From positions 248,001-312,000 of the forward strand of contig MU004197.1 in assembly GCA_010093605.1 (NCBI GenBank): a stretch of 64,000 bases of DNA, read 5' to 3'. This document shows positions 1 through 11,600 of this stretch, piece by piece (position 1 is the stretch's first letter; each line of letters begins with the position of its first letter). The position numbers and the translations under genes are program-made. The DNA is from Lophium mytilinum. Lineage: Eukaryota > Ascomycota > Dothideomycetes > Mytilinidiales > Mytilinidiaceae. Under the pieces are notes generated by a model, which had not been told where the DNA came from, ran no database searches, and saw only the letters and a list, made by a program, of their open reading frames with translations.

Positions 1-1561
1 CGTCGCGCAACGGACATTCATAAGCCGAGAGATATGAGCCTTCTGCGCCAGAGCCGCCGTCTAGCTCTTCATAGTCGTCGAAATCTGGCTCGTCATAGTC
101 GTCGATGAAACGAGAGCCGTTGAGGCTCAAGCCCTCGAGTCTTGGCAGTTCAAGTTCCGTCCTCAATGCTGATGACTTTTCGCGGAACGGGAATTCGCCT
201 CCTTTCATCAGGTAGTCTATCACCGGAAGATTCAAGCCGGTCTTATGTTCCACTGGTTGAGCTTCGCCATATTGCCCTAGCTGAACAAATGGAAACCGCC
301 AATCATACATATCGCCATGGATTTGACCCTCGTCCAGATCGACGGTATAAGCGATCAGCGTTCCACGGACGGTAACTCGCTGCAATTGGCTGGATGCGAT
401 CCATTCGCGGAATTCCGGAAGCGCAGTGAGCCAAGAGCCCCCGTCGAGAGCCACTCTCTCGAGATCAAGGAATTTGAGGCTCGAGTCATGGTCCTTGAGG
501 AATCCAAGAAGAGCATCAAATTTGATCGCAATCCAAGCGAGTGAGAGATGTTGTAATCTTGGCCAATTGATCGTCATTCCATCGTTACTTAGTTGCAGAT
601 CTTCCAGGACCTGACCAAAGTCGCACATGAAACTGGCTTCATATGACGAAGTCGTCTGTTCTGATTTCCGAGCAAGCGTCAAGGATTGAAGATTGGGCAA
701 TACTCTGAGAGTGTTGATCGTGCTGTTTTGGTCATCCCGATTCTCGGAGAGATCGAAGCGGATACTGGTGAAATTGTTGAGGGCCCACTGCCACATGAAG
801 CGGCCCATATTCTCATTGCCAAACAACCAGCAGAATCCCCAAACGGAAAACCGGCGATAGGCGACGTCCGTCCACAGGGCCTCTACTTGCTTGAGCTTGA
901 CGCCAGCAGCGAAACAAGCCATGTACACTGCGTTGAAGAAAGTTGAACCTTCCCCATAGCGATTAGGAGTCTCCGAAAACTTGATGGACTCGAGAGCCGC
1001 CATTCGCTTCATCAGGGAGACAAGATTTTCGAGTTGATCCACCTCCGGTGGGTAATTTTCCCGATCAGTTGCCGCCAAGTATTCATAATGTTGGTAGTAC
1101 GGGGAGGACGGATCGCCCTCAGCTCGTTCCAGCAGCATCTCTCGCTCCACTTGCCGTTCCGCACCCCGAATGAATGACGAATCCAATTCCTGCCGCATCT
1201 CCCGCTCATAGTATCGGTTCATGGAATGAATGAAACCCACAGGCGAGTGCAGCGCGGATTCCCAGTCGATATCATGGGCTGCTCCGGACGGACAAAGGTC
1301 ATGTTCGGCTACGCAATCGAGAGACTTGATGTATTTCGCACAGTGTGGACCTTTGGTGAGCAACGTATGCAACCGCGTATAGCTGGATATGGTAGGTCTC
1401 AGGTATGCTTCCGAGAAGAGGTGTGGAATCGCAATCTCGTTGTACGTTTTTGATGCAAGCCGGAACGACTTTAGCGTAGGGACATCAAGATAGTTGCAGA
1501 CAGTGTGAAGCAACTCTGGTGGTAGGCTTGGAATAGGCCCATTCTGCTGGATATCGTCCAT
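1..1561 (-). CDS. F-box domain protein, 3' end beyond the window
   Basis: An open frame runs on the minus strand from an ATG at 1561 to the window edge without a stop (about 520 codons), so the C-terminus is missing. Residues about 10-50 form an F-box: LPPELLHTVCNYLDVPTLKS followed by FRLASKTYNEIAIPHLF. F-box proteins usually bind Skp1 and recruit substrates to SCF ubiquitin ligases; the substrate here is unknown. The remainder is leucine-rich and looks like an irregular solenoid, with motifs such as LQSLTLAR and LKFLDLERVAL. The visible tail turns acidic (DDYDEPDFDDYEELDG). It is divergently paired with the gene at 2726, which has a near-identical F-box start and a matching distal motif (IDYLMKGGEFP here, IEYLMHAGEFP there), so the two look like paralogues. 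Family call is firm; partner and function are unknown. Confidence 0.85.
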   Translation of the reverse strand, partial: MDDIQQNGPIPSLPPELLHTVCNYLDVPTLKSFRLASKTYNEIAIPHLFSEAYLRPTISSYTRLHTLLTKGPHCAKYIKSLDCVAEHDLCPSGAAHDIDWESALHSPVGFIHSMNRYYEREMRQELDSSFIRGAERQVEREMLLERAEGDPSSPYYQHYEYLAATDRENYPPEVDQLENLVSLMKRMAALESIKFSETPNRYGEGSTFFNAVYMACFAAGVKLKQVEALWTDVAYRRFSVWGFCWLFGNENMGRFMWQWALNNFTSIRFDLSENRDDQNSTINTLRVLPNLQSLTLARKSEQTTSSYEASFMCDFGQVLEDLQLSNDGMTINWPRLQHLSLAWIAIKFDALLGFLKDHDSSLKFLDLERVALDGGSWLTALPEFREWIASSQLQRVTVRGTLIAYTVDLDEGQIHGDMYDWRFPFVQLGQYGEAQPVEHKTGLNLPVIDYLMKGGEFPFREKSSALRTELELPRLEGLSLNGSRFIDDYDEPDFDDYEELDGGSGAEGSYLSAYECPLRD

Positions 1562-2725
1562 GCCGGAGAACTGGAGGACTGGAGGACCGGAGGCGCGATT
1601 GAGGCGGGAGAGTGGGGCTCAAAGATAGGCTGCTTGTGTTGTGGCTTGGTTGAAGGTAGTGGTTGTGAGGTGATGTGGTGGGTGGTGTTGATGAGAGTGT
1701 GGTGGTGCGAAGCTAGAGGGACTTGACTGTCAAAGAGGCGCACTTTGATTAGAAGCTGAACGGAAAGTGGAAGCACTCATGGTATTCACCGACACGGGCG
1801 ACAAGGCCCGACCTTCTGAGCGAAGACGAAGATACTCAGCATCAGGAACGCCGTATATTCCTACTTGCTACTCGTTATCATGGCAGATTGAATATATATG
1901 TAGTGTAGAATTTAGAAGTCCTCAGCCCAACTTTCAGCTCCTGCACTACTCGCTCCCGTTTGCCGTTCGCTAGTGATATTCGCTCTCTGATTCTCAACTC
2001 CTCAACCCTAGTCTACACGCCTCGCTCGCGAATCCACAAAGCACCGCCTCTCAAGCCGTATCGATCGCTCTGCTCATCGTACGAGAAACTAGGGTCGTTG
2101 CTATGTTCTAAGTGAGAGCCTGAAGTGGGACGTCAGTACGCAGAGCAGTTGGGATTCCGTTCTATGGTTCTGTTCCGGACGGTCGTCCATCTTTGGGGTG
2201 GGCAAACAGAGGTTGCGATGATATTGGGTCGTAGGGGTGTGGCTGCCGCGCCGTTGAGCAAGAAAGCTCACCATGACCGAGTCGCAGTAATCCAAGTAGG
2301 CGTGCCCAGACTGCGACTGTGAAGTACGACGTGGAATGTGTTTGGTTCGGCTTTTGCTGGTGACAGGCACACCCAGCTGTTGGGACATATGGGTTTAGGT
2401 GAGGTGTCGAAGAACGCTTAGAAGAAGGGCAAACGCAAGGCGCCGCCAAGAAATCGCTCTAACGGATGGTGAATGTGAGATCTACCAACTTACTAACATC
2501 CGCCCTTCGATTAATTCGCTGGGACTTCAACCAAAGGACTCACTCCAACCAAGCCGTTTGCGGTTGTCACTCTTCAACCTCGCAACCACCCGCAGCCCTC
2601 TCTAAGTCCTTCTGTTACCTACTTCCCGCCTACGCGCCTCATCCCCCACACCTCGAGCAGCCTTGTCGCTCAAGGCCGCTCGTCAACTTATACAAGACAC
2701 CGAAATCGATACCTACGTTACCGCT
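1562..2725. other. Intergenic region between divergent F-box genes
   Basis: About 1.16 kb lies between the two outward-facing ATGs. It is CT-rich near both ends (for example around 1980-2040 and 2560-2660), as is common in fungal 5' leaders. I see no further gene and no strong TATA box. Confidence 0.5.
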
Positions 2726-4552
2726 ATGTCATTTGACGGGACTCGAGGGACGAAGCGGAAAGACCTACCCCATGCCACGCCGGCAAAGGTCCGCGTGCAG
2801 GCTGTTACACCTCGCCATGGACTCTTTCGCAACCAAAGCAAAGCGATGGAGGGCTCCGAAACAACAACGGAGCTAGGCCGGGGACTCGCTGAGCAGCTTG
2901 CGCCCAATACTGTCTTGGAAACATCAGACCTTACCAGAGACGAAGCAAACCTCAAATCCCGCTTTGCCAACGACGTTTCACCAACATGCAACCTTGAGCG
3001 CACGGGAACCCTCGCAGACAATACACCCGGTCCGCTTGTCGGCTACAATCCAGACAGCGAGGATGGTTCAACTGCTTGGGAAGAGTTACGCTATTCTAGA
3101 AACGATCATTGCCGCAAGTCAGATGCTGGGTTCGACACGTCCTCGAAGTCTTCCGCGGCGTGCGACGTTTCCTCGTTGCTCAGGACAAATCAACTTGACG
3201 AACCAAAAACTACAATCGAAGACCTGCCTGCAGAGCTCATCCACCTCATTTGCAATTACCTCGATGTCCCAGCGCTCAAGGCTTTCCGGCTCGTGAAGCC
3301 GGACTACGGAGAAATCGCGATCAAGCACCTCTTCTCCGTGATGTGTATAAGCGACGACGATGGCAGGAATGCGATCACTCAGCGGATCCTTGAAAGTCAG
3401 AAGGGAAGAAGAGTACTGAAGCAGGCGAAGACGCTGGAGTGTCATGGTTCCACGAGCTTGGACTACGAAATGAGATGGCAGAACATGGCGATGCAGCTAC
3501 TATACGTAGGGCGCCTGGCTCGCACCCATGAAGATCCGGAAGCTCGAAAATACTTCCAGACATGGGCCGACCTGAGTAAAATTCCGGATAAAAAATACTT
3601 CGAAACTCACTTCTTCTACCGCCTGTTGAAGAACATGCACTCCTTGGAAACCATCAAATGCGTCATTGATGTTCCCAAAGTGCATACTCAAATAGGAAGC
3701 CACCTGTTTGGTTTTGGCAGCGAAGAGTTTTTCGAAGCAGTGTTACTCGCATGCGGTCTGAACGGTACCAAGATCAAGAATCTGGAACTTTCATTCGTGG
3801 ATCAGCAATATATGGCGTTCATTGGGGCGATCAACTGGTCCATAGGTCCGCCACCGCCTTTACTCCACGCCAGCACCTACAGTGGCTGGGCTCTTCCACA
3901 CATGGATAGCCTCACAAGCCTAACCATCCGCCTCCGACAACAGCCTGGCCAACGTGGATACGCCCAATCAATCACGCTCGGACTTCTACGCGAATGTCTT
4001 CGATGGCACCCGAACCTGGTGACCTTCCGTCTCGGGTTCCACCGGAATGACACGTACCCGGTTTCCTTGCACTCTGAATACATGCCACCCTCCGTATGGC
4101 GGAAGAAGTTGCAAATCCGCGGGCCCGCCGACGAAAACACCACCATGCCCAAACTAGAGTCTCTTTTGTTAGTCGGTATCAGCATGATCCCCGCCGAATT
4201 TCTCGCTTTCCTCAGCCCCCTCACGAGCTCCTTGAAGGTTCTGGAGCTAGAACTCGTTGGGCTGATCGGCATCGGTTCGTGGGTCTCGACACTGCCACAG
4301 CTCCGCGAGTGGACTCAGGCTAGCGCACTCGAGCGCTTGTCGATTCGCGGCTCGTTACTAGAGCGCAAAGGCATCAATGACGTAACCTACCCATTGAGGG
4401 GCAGTAGGATCAAGGATGGCGAGACCGCGGGCTTAGATCGGAGAGTTATTGAGTATCTGATGCACGCAGGCGAGTTCCCGTTGGCTAGTGCGTGTGATGA
4501 GCGGGACAGTCGTCCTTATGAATCGCTAGGAAAGAGAAAACGACTACGGTAG
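2726..4552 (+). CDS. F-box domain protein, 608 aa
   Basis: Single-exon frame of 609 codons ending TAG at 4552. The frame stays open upstream to about 2663, but the first ATG in it is at 2726, giving MSFDGTRGTKRKDLPH. The N-terminal 160 residues are low-complexity and Ser/Thr-rich. The F-box lies at residues about 165-210: DLPAELIHLICNYLDVPALK then FRLVKPDYGEIAIKHLFS. The rest has leucine-rich stretches (LESLLLVGISMIPAEFLAFL, LKVLELELVGLIG) resembling a degenerate LRR substrate-binding region. It probably acts as an SCF ubiquitin-ligase adaptor, by family. It is the divergent paralogue of the gene ending at the left window edge. An upstream exon cannot be excluded. Confidence 0.85.
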   Translation: MSFDGTRGTKRKDLPHATPAKVRVQAVTPRHGLFRNQSKAMEGSETTTELGRGLAEQLAPNTVLETSDLTRDEANLKSRFANDVSPTCNLERTGTLADNTPGPLVGYNPDSEDGSTAWEELRYSRNDHCRKSDAGFDTSSKSSAACDVSSLLRTNQLDEPKTTIEDLPAELIHLICNYLDVPALKAFRLVKPDYGEIAIKHLFSVMCISDDDGRNAITQRILESQKGRRVLKQAKTLECHGSTSLDYEMRWQNMAMQLLYVGRLARTHEDPEARKYFQTWADLSKIPDKKYFETHFFYRLLKNMHSLETIKCVIDVPKVHTQIGSHLFGFGSEEFFEAVLLACGLNGTKIKNLELSFVDQQYMAFIGAINWSIGPPPPLLHASTYSGWALPHMDSLTSLTIRLRQQPGQRGYAQSITLGLLRECLRWHPNLVTFRLGFHRNDTYPVSLHSEYMPPSVWRKKLQIRGPADENTTMPKLESLLLVGISMIPAEFLAFLSPLTSSLKVLELELVGLIGIGSWVSTLPQLREWTQASALERLSIRGSLLERKGINDVTYPLRGSRIKDGETAGLDRRVIEYLMHAGEFPLASACDERDSRPYESLGKRKRLR

Positions 4553-4847
4553 CGTGCAGGGTTGTCCATCTCCACCATGGTTTGCTCGGTTGGTTGGTTG
4601 CCTGCCGAGGCACTAAAATTGAAGAAAGGCACTTTAGGACTCTGGTGCGACGAAATGGGGACATTGAAAGCAGCTGAAAAGCATTGGAAAAGATGAGTGC
4701 CGGCCCCCATTGCGGGTAAAGCTTGGGCAGCTTGTGATTCTTGGCGTGGTGGATTAGATATCCAAATGGAATTTCTGGCCCCAACGCTCACTTCTGCAGT
4801 GACATTTCGTGGGTGCCACTGGTATATACTCATATGCTTTCTCCTAC

Positions 4848-6118
4848 CTAATTGCCATGCTCATCATGCCCAGAAAGTTTCGATGAATCCCCTGTAGCCT
4901 CACTGCCGACGGAACGCCTGCTCTCGCGACTGCTGATTGACTTTTCGGCCTCAATATCGTTGCCGACGAGGTTGATCGTATCCAGCGGATATAGCAGCTC
5001 TACAAGATCCACCGCCTTCCGAAAGCCCGTGTTTATGCAATTTCTCGACCCAGCGATGCCGGGAAATATCCCTCTTCCTTTGATTTCGGGTCCTTGGCGC
5101 ATACTCGCCGAAGATTGTGTCTTCCTTGAGCCACGGATGCGGACAGAGAAGTAATTCTTCCACTTCGAAGACGGCGCGAATCGAGGAAAAATCGGTCGGA
5201 GAACGGGGAGGCAAGCATTCACGACTCCAAGCGCCGGCTCGAGGAACGACCATACGCCGAGGTCCGCAGCACCGTGGGTAAAGTCTTGTAAGTCGATCCG
5301 AGCGATGCAAACAATTCGAAAAGTCGAGATGACGCAGATGCTATTGGCTTTGTCAGCGAACACAACATGTTGCCTTTGAAATGCTGAAGACGCTTACCCG
5401 CCGCCTAGACTGAACATAGCGAAGAGCCCAATCTTCCTCGACCACGGCAGCTGCAATTTCCAGAGAATCGGCATCGGCAAAGCCACAACGATCACGTCTA
5501 TAACGACATTTATAGTCCCGACGGCAATATAGATTGGCATCAAGTGTTTGCTGCAGTGACTCCGATTGTTCCAGGCAAGTTGGGTTGCGTTGCAGAGTAT
5601 GAGAGCCTTGAATATGACGAGTAAGTAGTAGAGCGTCGATGCCACCATCAGGGAATAGCAGAGACGGCGCACAGTGCGGGTTGGGAAGGTTACGATGTAG
5701 AGATGTAGGATTGAGAACTTCACGGACCGTGTTTGCGAATGCAGAGACTAATTGACTAGCAGTGAAGGCTTTCCAAGTCCGGCCGCGGTACCGTGGGTCG
5801 ACATCGATGGTGTGGTGGCCAATTCCAGCCCATGCTACGCCTGGGACATTGTGAGCGAAAACGTGATGCGCTCACGGAGACGGTAGGCAGCAAGAGGAAC
5901 GACCCACAAACAAAATTGATCGCGGATAGGATGATTGTGACAAAGAGCGCGCCTAGCACGGCGTAGTCGTTGAATGAGAATCGTTTTCTCTTAATATGGC
6001 GAGCCCATAGCCGGAGACAGACTACAGCTATTGCGAGAGGTTCTAGGACCGATATAAAAATGACAAATCTGACTCCTTTTGGGGCGCCGTACAGAGGGGG
6101 ATAATGAGGAGCGGCCAT
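4848..6118 (-). pseudogene. Fungal rhodopsin-domain integral membrane protein, frameshifted
   Basis: Three minus-strand blocks make a seven-helix 'rhodopsin domain' protein of the fungal type (unrelated to light sensing, function unknown). Exon 1 is 6118-5908 (MAAPHYPPLY; helices 1 and 2). A 67-nt intron (GTGGGT..CCCAG) leads to exon 2 at 5840, reading AWAGIGHHTIDVDPRYRG. At about 5724 the frame must shift by one base to continue from ASQLVSAFANTV into KFSILHLYIVTFPTRTVRRL. Exon 2 ends at FSLGG near 5394. A second intron (GTAAGC..CAATAG, about 56 nt) leads to ICVISTFRI, the last helix (LEPALGVVNACLPVLRPIF) and a polar tail ending at 4848. One extra base is the only lesion seen, so either a recent pseudogene or a sequence error is possible. 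Confidence 0.7.
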
Positions 6119-8654
6119 TATTGCGTACGACTGCCACTACAGCATGAAAGCTGGATACCTCAAGTCATCATGAGGTTCGAACACCGCTTCTGAGCAGCGC
6201 TTTATGGAGGCCAAATACACCGGTCTAAAATAGGCTGGTATCACGGGCTGAGCAAAGGCTGAAACTTCGATGCCCCTCAGCACGATCTTTTTGATCACCT
6301 GTGTGACCGTGGTGAGACCGAGGCGGATACGCAGTACCTCTCCAGGCTCATCTTTTGCCTATGTCGGAACAAGTAGAGCGCTACTTTTGGACCAATCAAT
6401 GCTCGTTGAGCTGGTGTATCCAATGTTTGCACTAAGCCGATGTGTCTCTCCCCGCGCTCTGGGGCGAAGTTCAGATTCAAGAGGTCGACGGGGAAGGAAA
6501 CGACCCGGGTCTAGTGTCACCATTGACCGGAAGCCCGTAGTTTGTGCTCTTTACCTCGGTGACCCAGCATTGATGACATAGCCTTCAGACGCATCCTGTG
6601 GTCAGGTGTAGGTGGCTTTCCATGAGTTACGGGGCGGAAGCTCCATTGCAACTAGTTCATTGGGCCAAAGCAGCCTTTCTCGGGGATCAAAAGCCATTGT
6701 GACACCGTGATCACTTGCAACGGTTTCCACGAGATGCATCTAAAGGCTGCATGTAGTTACTCCTGGCTGTGGTACTTGGTGGGACGGCTGGCAATTGGTC
6801 TTCTACACTCCTCGAAAGGCAGAATGCGCTCGAGGGCCTGTGATAGATCGAGAAACCACTGACGGATAAGTGTGCTAGGTCCTACTTTCGCGGACAAATA
6901 GACCGTTTTTCAGCATCCGCGCAACATCAATGTTCAAATGTTCTCCGAGATGAGCTAGCAATGCTAGGGGTCGGCCTATATGCGTCGTCCTCAGTAACAC
7001 CGCCCAAAGTGCCGCATATTATGTTTCCAATGCCTACCACTCCAAGTCTTGCTTCTCTTGCTACGATCCCGCACCGCCCGGGTACACTTGTTGATCGACG
7101 AACTAATGGTTGGCATCTCGGGGATGTAGGTGGGAGGAAGGCATTCAGAACTGGGTGAGCATGCGTACGAACCGGAATCTATGGCGCAGGCCTCTAGGTA
7201 GCTGGGGCTTCATCAGTATCTACCAACAAGAGGGAGAAGCAAAAGTATACATCAACTACAAGTCAACAGTCGTCTCTAATGCGAACGGTAAAGAAGGTCG
7301 GGACGCGTATAATAGGTCGCAATGCGCGTCTTGCGGTTCGCGCAGATGACGTTCGGAAGAGAAAAGCTTGACATGGCAATTGTGAGCCTAGCGTTACTTT
7401 AAAGAAACGCTGTTGAGTAGACATACTTGGAAATAGAGGTAGAGATGAAGCGACGATGTTGATGTTGATGATGGTGATGATGGTGTTGCTGTATTGAAAA
7501 AAGATTACGAGTATTATAGTTCTAATGAAATACGCTAGCTGTTCCATCCGAATCTCGCTCGGAGATTCCGACCTCCATCCATCACCAACTCAGCTTCATC
7601 CATCTGCCACAAGCCATCGCGTTAAAGATTGCAACTTTGTAATGATTTTGAATCGCTATATTGCCGTGCTCTGAATCCCTTTGCCAGGACACCTGCTGAT
7701 GGCTCCCCCCCAGGCGGCAGAAATCTAGAGGCTCCATGCCATGTGTCACTGTCACACCCTCTCTGGTCGCGCTTTCAAGCTATGAGATGACTTTCATTCC
7801 CGACTAGAAACCATGCAGTCTGTACTTCTGATGTGGGTAATTCTGGAAACATGGGCGAGTGGCGCGGTGCCGAGCATGGCAAACAGCATTCGGTAGTGGT
7901 AGGGTGAGTACTGTTGGAGATGAAAAAGACCAGATGGATGAAGCGGAAAGAGCATGCTGGAGCATACCAACCACAGAGCTCACGTCGGAGGGAGAGTATG
8001 GTTGGGGCTTGGTGGTGGTGAGCATCTTGAGATCTCTGTTCGCCGTAAGCCGTGATACCTAAGATGTCTTTGTAAGGCTAAGCACCGATTTTTGTCGCAA
8101 CTCATTATATACATTCTCTCCACGGTCCTCCAGCTCTATCTATTGATTCCAAGAGGCGATGGTAAATGAGCGACGCTGGTGCTCTAGAGGTGTCGAATTG
8201 GTATTCTCATTCATTGCTTATCTCCACGACAAATCCACTCGTTTTCATAAGGTTTGTTGCGGGCACCTACACGTCATCGGTTTTCGCCCTATCCACTTTC
8301 GTTGCTCATTTTTTGGGCGGTCGGCAACTCTGATTGGCCATATAGACGCCGCCAGCCGCGTGGGTTTCTTAAACTCACGACCCTCCCGCCGTCCACCTCA
8401 CCTCACACACAGCACGGGCTGAGCAGAAACCAGCCAACTCTTTTCAAACTTGTCAATTCGAAAGACGACATCCGTTTCTGGAAGATCATTCGCCGCAGGC
8501 TGCGAGAATACCGTGGCCCGGCATCTCCGTTTGCCTGCAGCGTGCTACGCCGCATCTAGGTAGGTACATCTCAGACTCTCTACTTCACACCGCGCGCGCC
8601 CCCCCCCTCCCTCCCCCATTCCCGACTCCTTTCACGTTTGCAACTGCTCTCAAG
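6119..8654. other. Gene-poor intergenic region
   Basis: About 2.5 kb without a convincing gene. Open frames here are short (under 105 codons) and show no domain or codon pattern. Small features are a GAT/GTT-rich microsatellite near 7455-7492 and a pyrimidine tract at 8591-8617 with a run of Cs just upstream of the giant gene, probably part of its promoter or 5' leader. Confidence 0.5.
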
Positions 8655-11600
8655 ATGGCTCTCGCGATGAGTCCCACGGACGAACAGCTCAGATACGTGA
8701 TCGATCACGTTTTCCTGCCCCCGAAAGTCAACAAGCAGGCAGACGACTTCTATGTCGACAGAAGCAACACTCTTCTCGCCATGTTCCTCGACAGTCTGAA
8801 GTCGTACAACGCGTCGTTACCGACTTGGGTATGGGTATCCCAGGGCTGGGATGCGTGCGTTGAGATGATCCAGACCATGTACGACCTGCAAAGCTCCTCA
8901 CTTGCCCTGGATATGAGGAGCCTTCGGGCCAAATATGACGCGTTGGTCACCGGAGGTAGGCTGTAAATGGAATATACAAAGACACACTGATGGCGGACTG
9001 TGACTAGGCACTATCGCACTGCATATTCGAGCACAGAACGCAGCCCTACTTATCCGAAAACATGATCACGACACCACCTTCGAAGCCTTCGAACTTTCTC
9101 CTACTACCAGTGCCGTCATGGGCTGCAAGTCGCGCCTGTGCCGCTCCTTCCCTGGTCCCGCCATCAGCGTCGCCAACAATGTTGTTGTGGACGCAGCTTT
9201 CCGGGAGCCGCTAATGGAAATGCTGGTGAAGCTGGACTCGGAAACTCCTATTGAGGTCTCCCAGGTCACCGGGACAACCAAGGCCAACTCTGTGGTCTTG
9301 GAGAGTCGCGAAAGCATTGATCCAATGATGGTAATCGGGCTCCTCATGGGCGCTTTGCGTGCTGCTGGCGTGCCTGCCCGCAACGTAGTTCGCATTGAAA
9401 AGAACACGCGCGACGATGTTCTTTGGAAAGACGCAAGGAACCCTTGGCGACGATCATCACTATGGCTTCTGCTTCGTGTCGCCGTCGAGACCACGATATG
9501 CCAGCCTGGAATACAGGATGGACCTCGTCAATTCAAATCGTTCATGATCTACTTTTTGAGCCAGGTCCTGCAGATTGCCATGGATGAAGCACGCGACCTT
9601 CCAAGCGACTTGCTTTTTGTAATGAAAACTAAGATCAGTCGGCGCATTCTGAAATTGGGTGAGGCGTCTTCCATACCCGGCGTTGATGCAATTCTCCACT
9701 CAACCCGATCGAGGTTGAAGAGCAAATGGGAGGAGCTGCAGATTGAGAAGGACCCGAACCATATCTGGAAGTCATGGGATGAGGCCCAGTCACACATATC
9801 CTTTCCAGAAGACACGAAATTGGTGCTCAAAACCTTCCGCCGATACCTAGGGTCCGTTTCCGCCCGAGACATATCCACCGCTGTCGAGACAGGGTTCAAG
9901 CCTACCCGGCTGCAGCGTATCCACCGGCGTAGCCATACTTTGCCTAATTTATACGGCCTATCTTCTGCCGGTTCCGAACAACAACTTGTTTTGCTCACTG
10001 ATTTTGAATGTTGGGTTGATATTTGCCTTTCCAAGTGGCTAGTAAACAACATCCAGGATTCAGACACCACGCGTAAACTCGCAGTTTTACTAAAGCTTTA
10101 TGCTACAGCAGGGCGGCAGGTATACGAAGGTAACCCTATACTGGTATCCAAGATGTTTCTCACAACCATGGAGCTCTGGGTTGCAATGGACAAATCTACT
10201 ATTACTCAGCATTCTCTCGTCGCGAACTATTACCCAGACTTCCCATCCACACTCTTGGAGCCGGTTCTTTTGCCGTCGAAGAGAGAACTAACCCGACTTG
10301 CGTTGGTTGAAAAGTACATGCAGTCTCGGAACACTCCGGCCACTCTTGGACACCGCGTCCATTTCCTGTCTACCAAATCTGATAGCCTCTCCGTTCGTTA
10401 TTATGAAAGCTCGCCGAATCACATGCAGCTTCTTCAGCGCATAGAGACTGAAGCGACAAGGAGTCGAGAAGAGAAGCGGGATGAGTTCAACCGGTTGAAG
10501 ACACTCTACGGGAAACTTTCAAATCAGCTTGCCAACATGGTCTGTAATAACACAACGTTTTGGAGGAAAGGCAAGGGCCTGGTCACCGAGCATTCGGATA
10601 GCGATTGTAAGAAATGCCAGTTGAAGAAGGGAATGGAGGACATGAAAATCGATGTTCACGAGTGGCCGCTGCCTTCCGACAGCGTTCAGGCCAAATTGGT
10701 CGTATTTGAGCTCGACGTACCCGAATCGATCCGACAATGGCGAGACACGACGTATTGGCTTCAAGCTGACATCCTTGCTCGAGAAGACTACGGCTCTAAG
10801 TCACGGCTATATTGGCTTAGTACCTATGATGATCTGTACAACAATCCGGCGCCGACGCTGGGAAGATTACAGCTAGGATCACACGAGAAGTCTTTCACCA
10901 TCGCCCACTACAGGTCCACGCCCGTCTCGACCGCCACTGAGGCCGGCGTAATGGTGAATCATGGCATGAAATACGACCTATGCGACCGTGACCTAGAGCG
11001 AACTGCACGCCGTTGTATCGGCGGATTAAGTATCCGCCCCGAGTGCACATTTAAACTCGACAGTGAACCTTATTGGATGCTTCAAGACACCATCTCTGAC
11101 ACAACTCATACTTCGAATGAGGTCATAGCTCGTCAAGGGGAATGTATCCCTGCCATGACTCTTCATGAGTTCTATGCGTTTGGCAGTCTACGTGCAGGCC
11201 ATCGCCTTCAATGGATCAACATAGCGAGGGAGCTGAGCGAGAACGTCCTGTCCTTCAACGAACACGATGTGTGCGCCTTGTTTCTCCAAGCTTCTTTGCA
11301 AGCTGGGCCAGCGGCGATGTTTTCAATTCTTCGCGAGTCTCACGAGATATTGGAACAGAAACATGTTTGCCTAGGCTTACTCGCCGCCCTTGATGAGGGC
11401 CTTTCGGGCGTCGAAGCTAATTGGCAGAGCGCGATAGCAATGCGTCTGTTCACCGTTCTTGCGTCTCGTATCTTGTCCCTTGCTGGTCAGGGGGATTTAG
11501 AGGAGACATGTCGACTCTTCTTACGCCGAGTCCGCAAGATCGTTCTAAGTTGGACACGAGAGCTTCAGGGGAAACTCCAACGGAGCACCGACGAAGGCGA

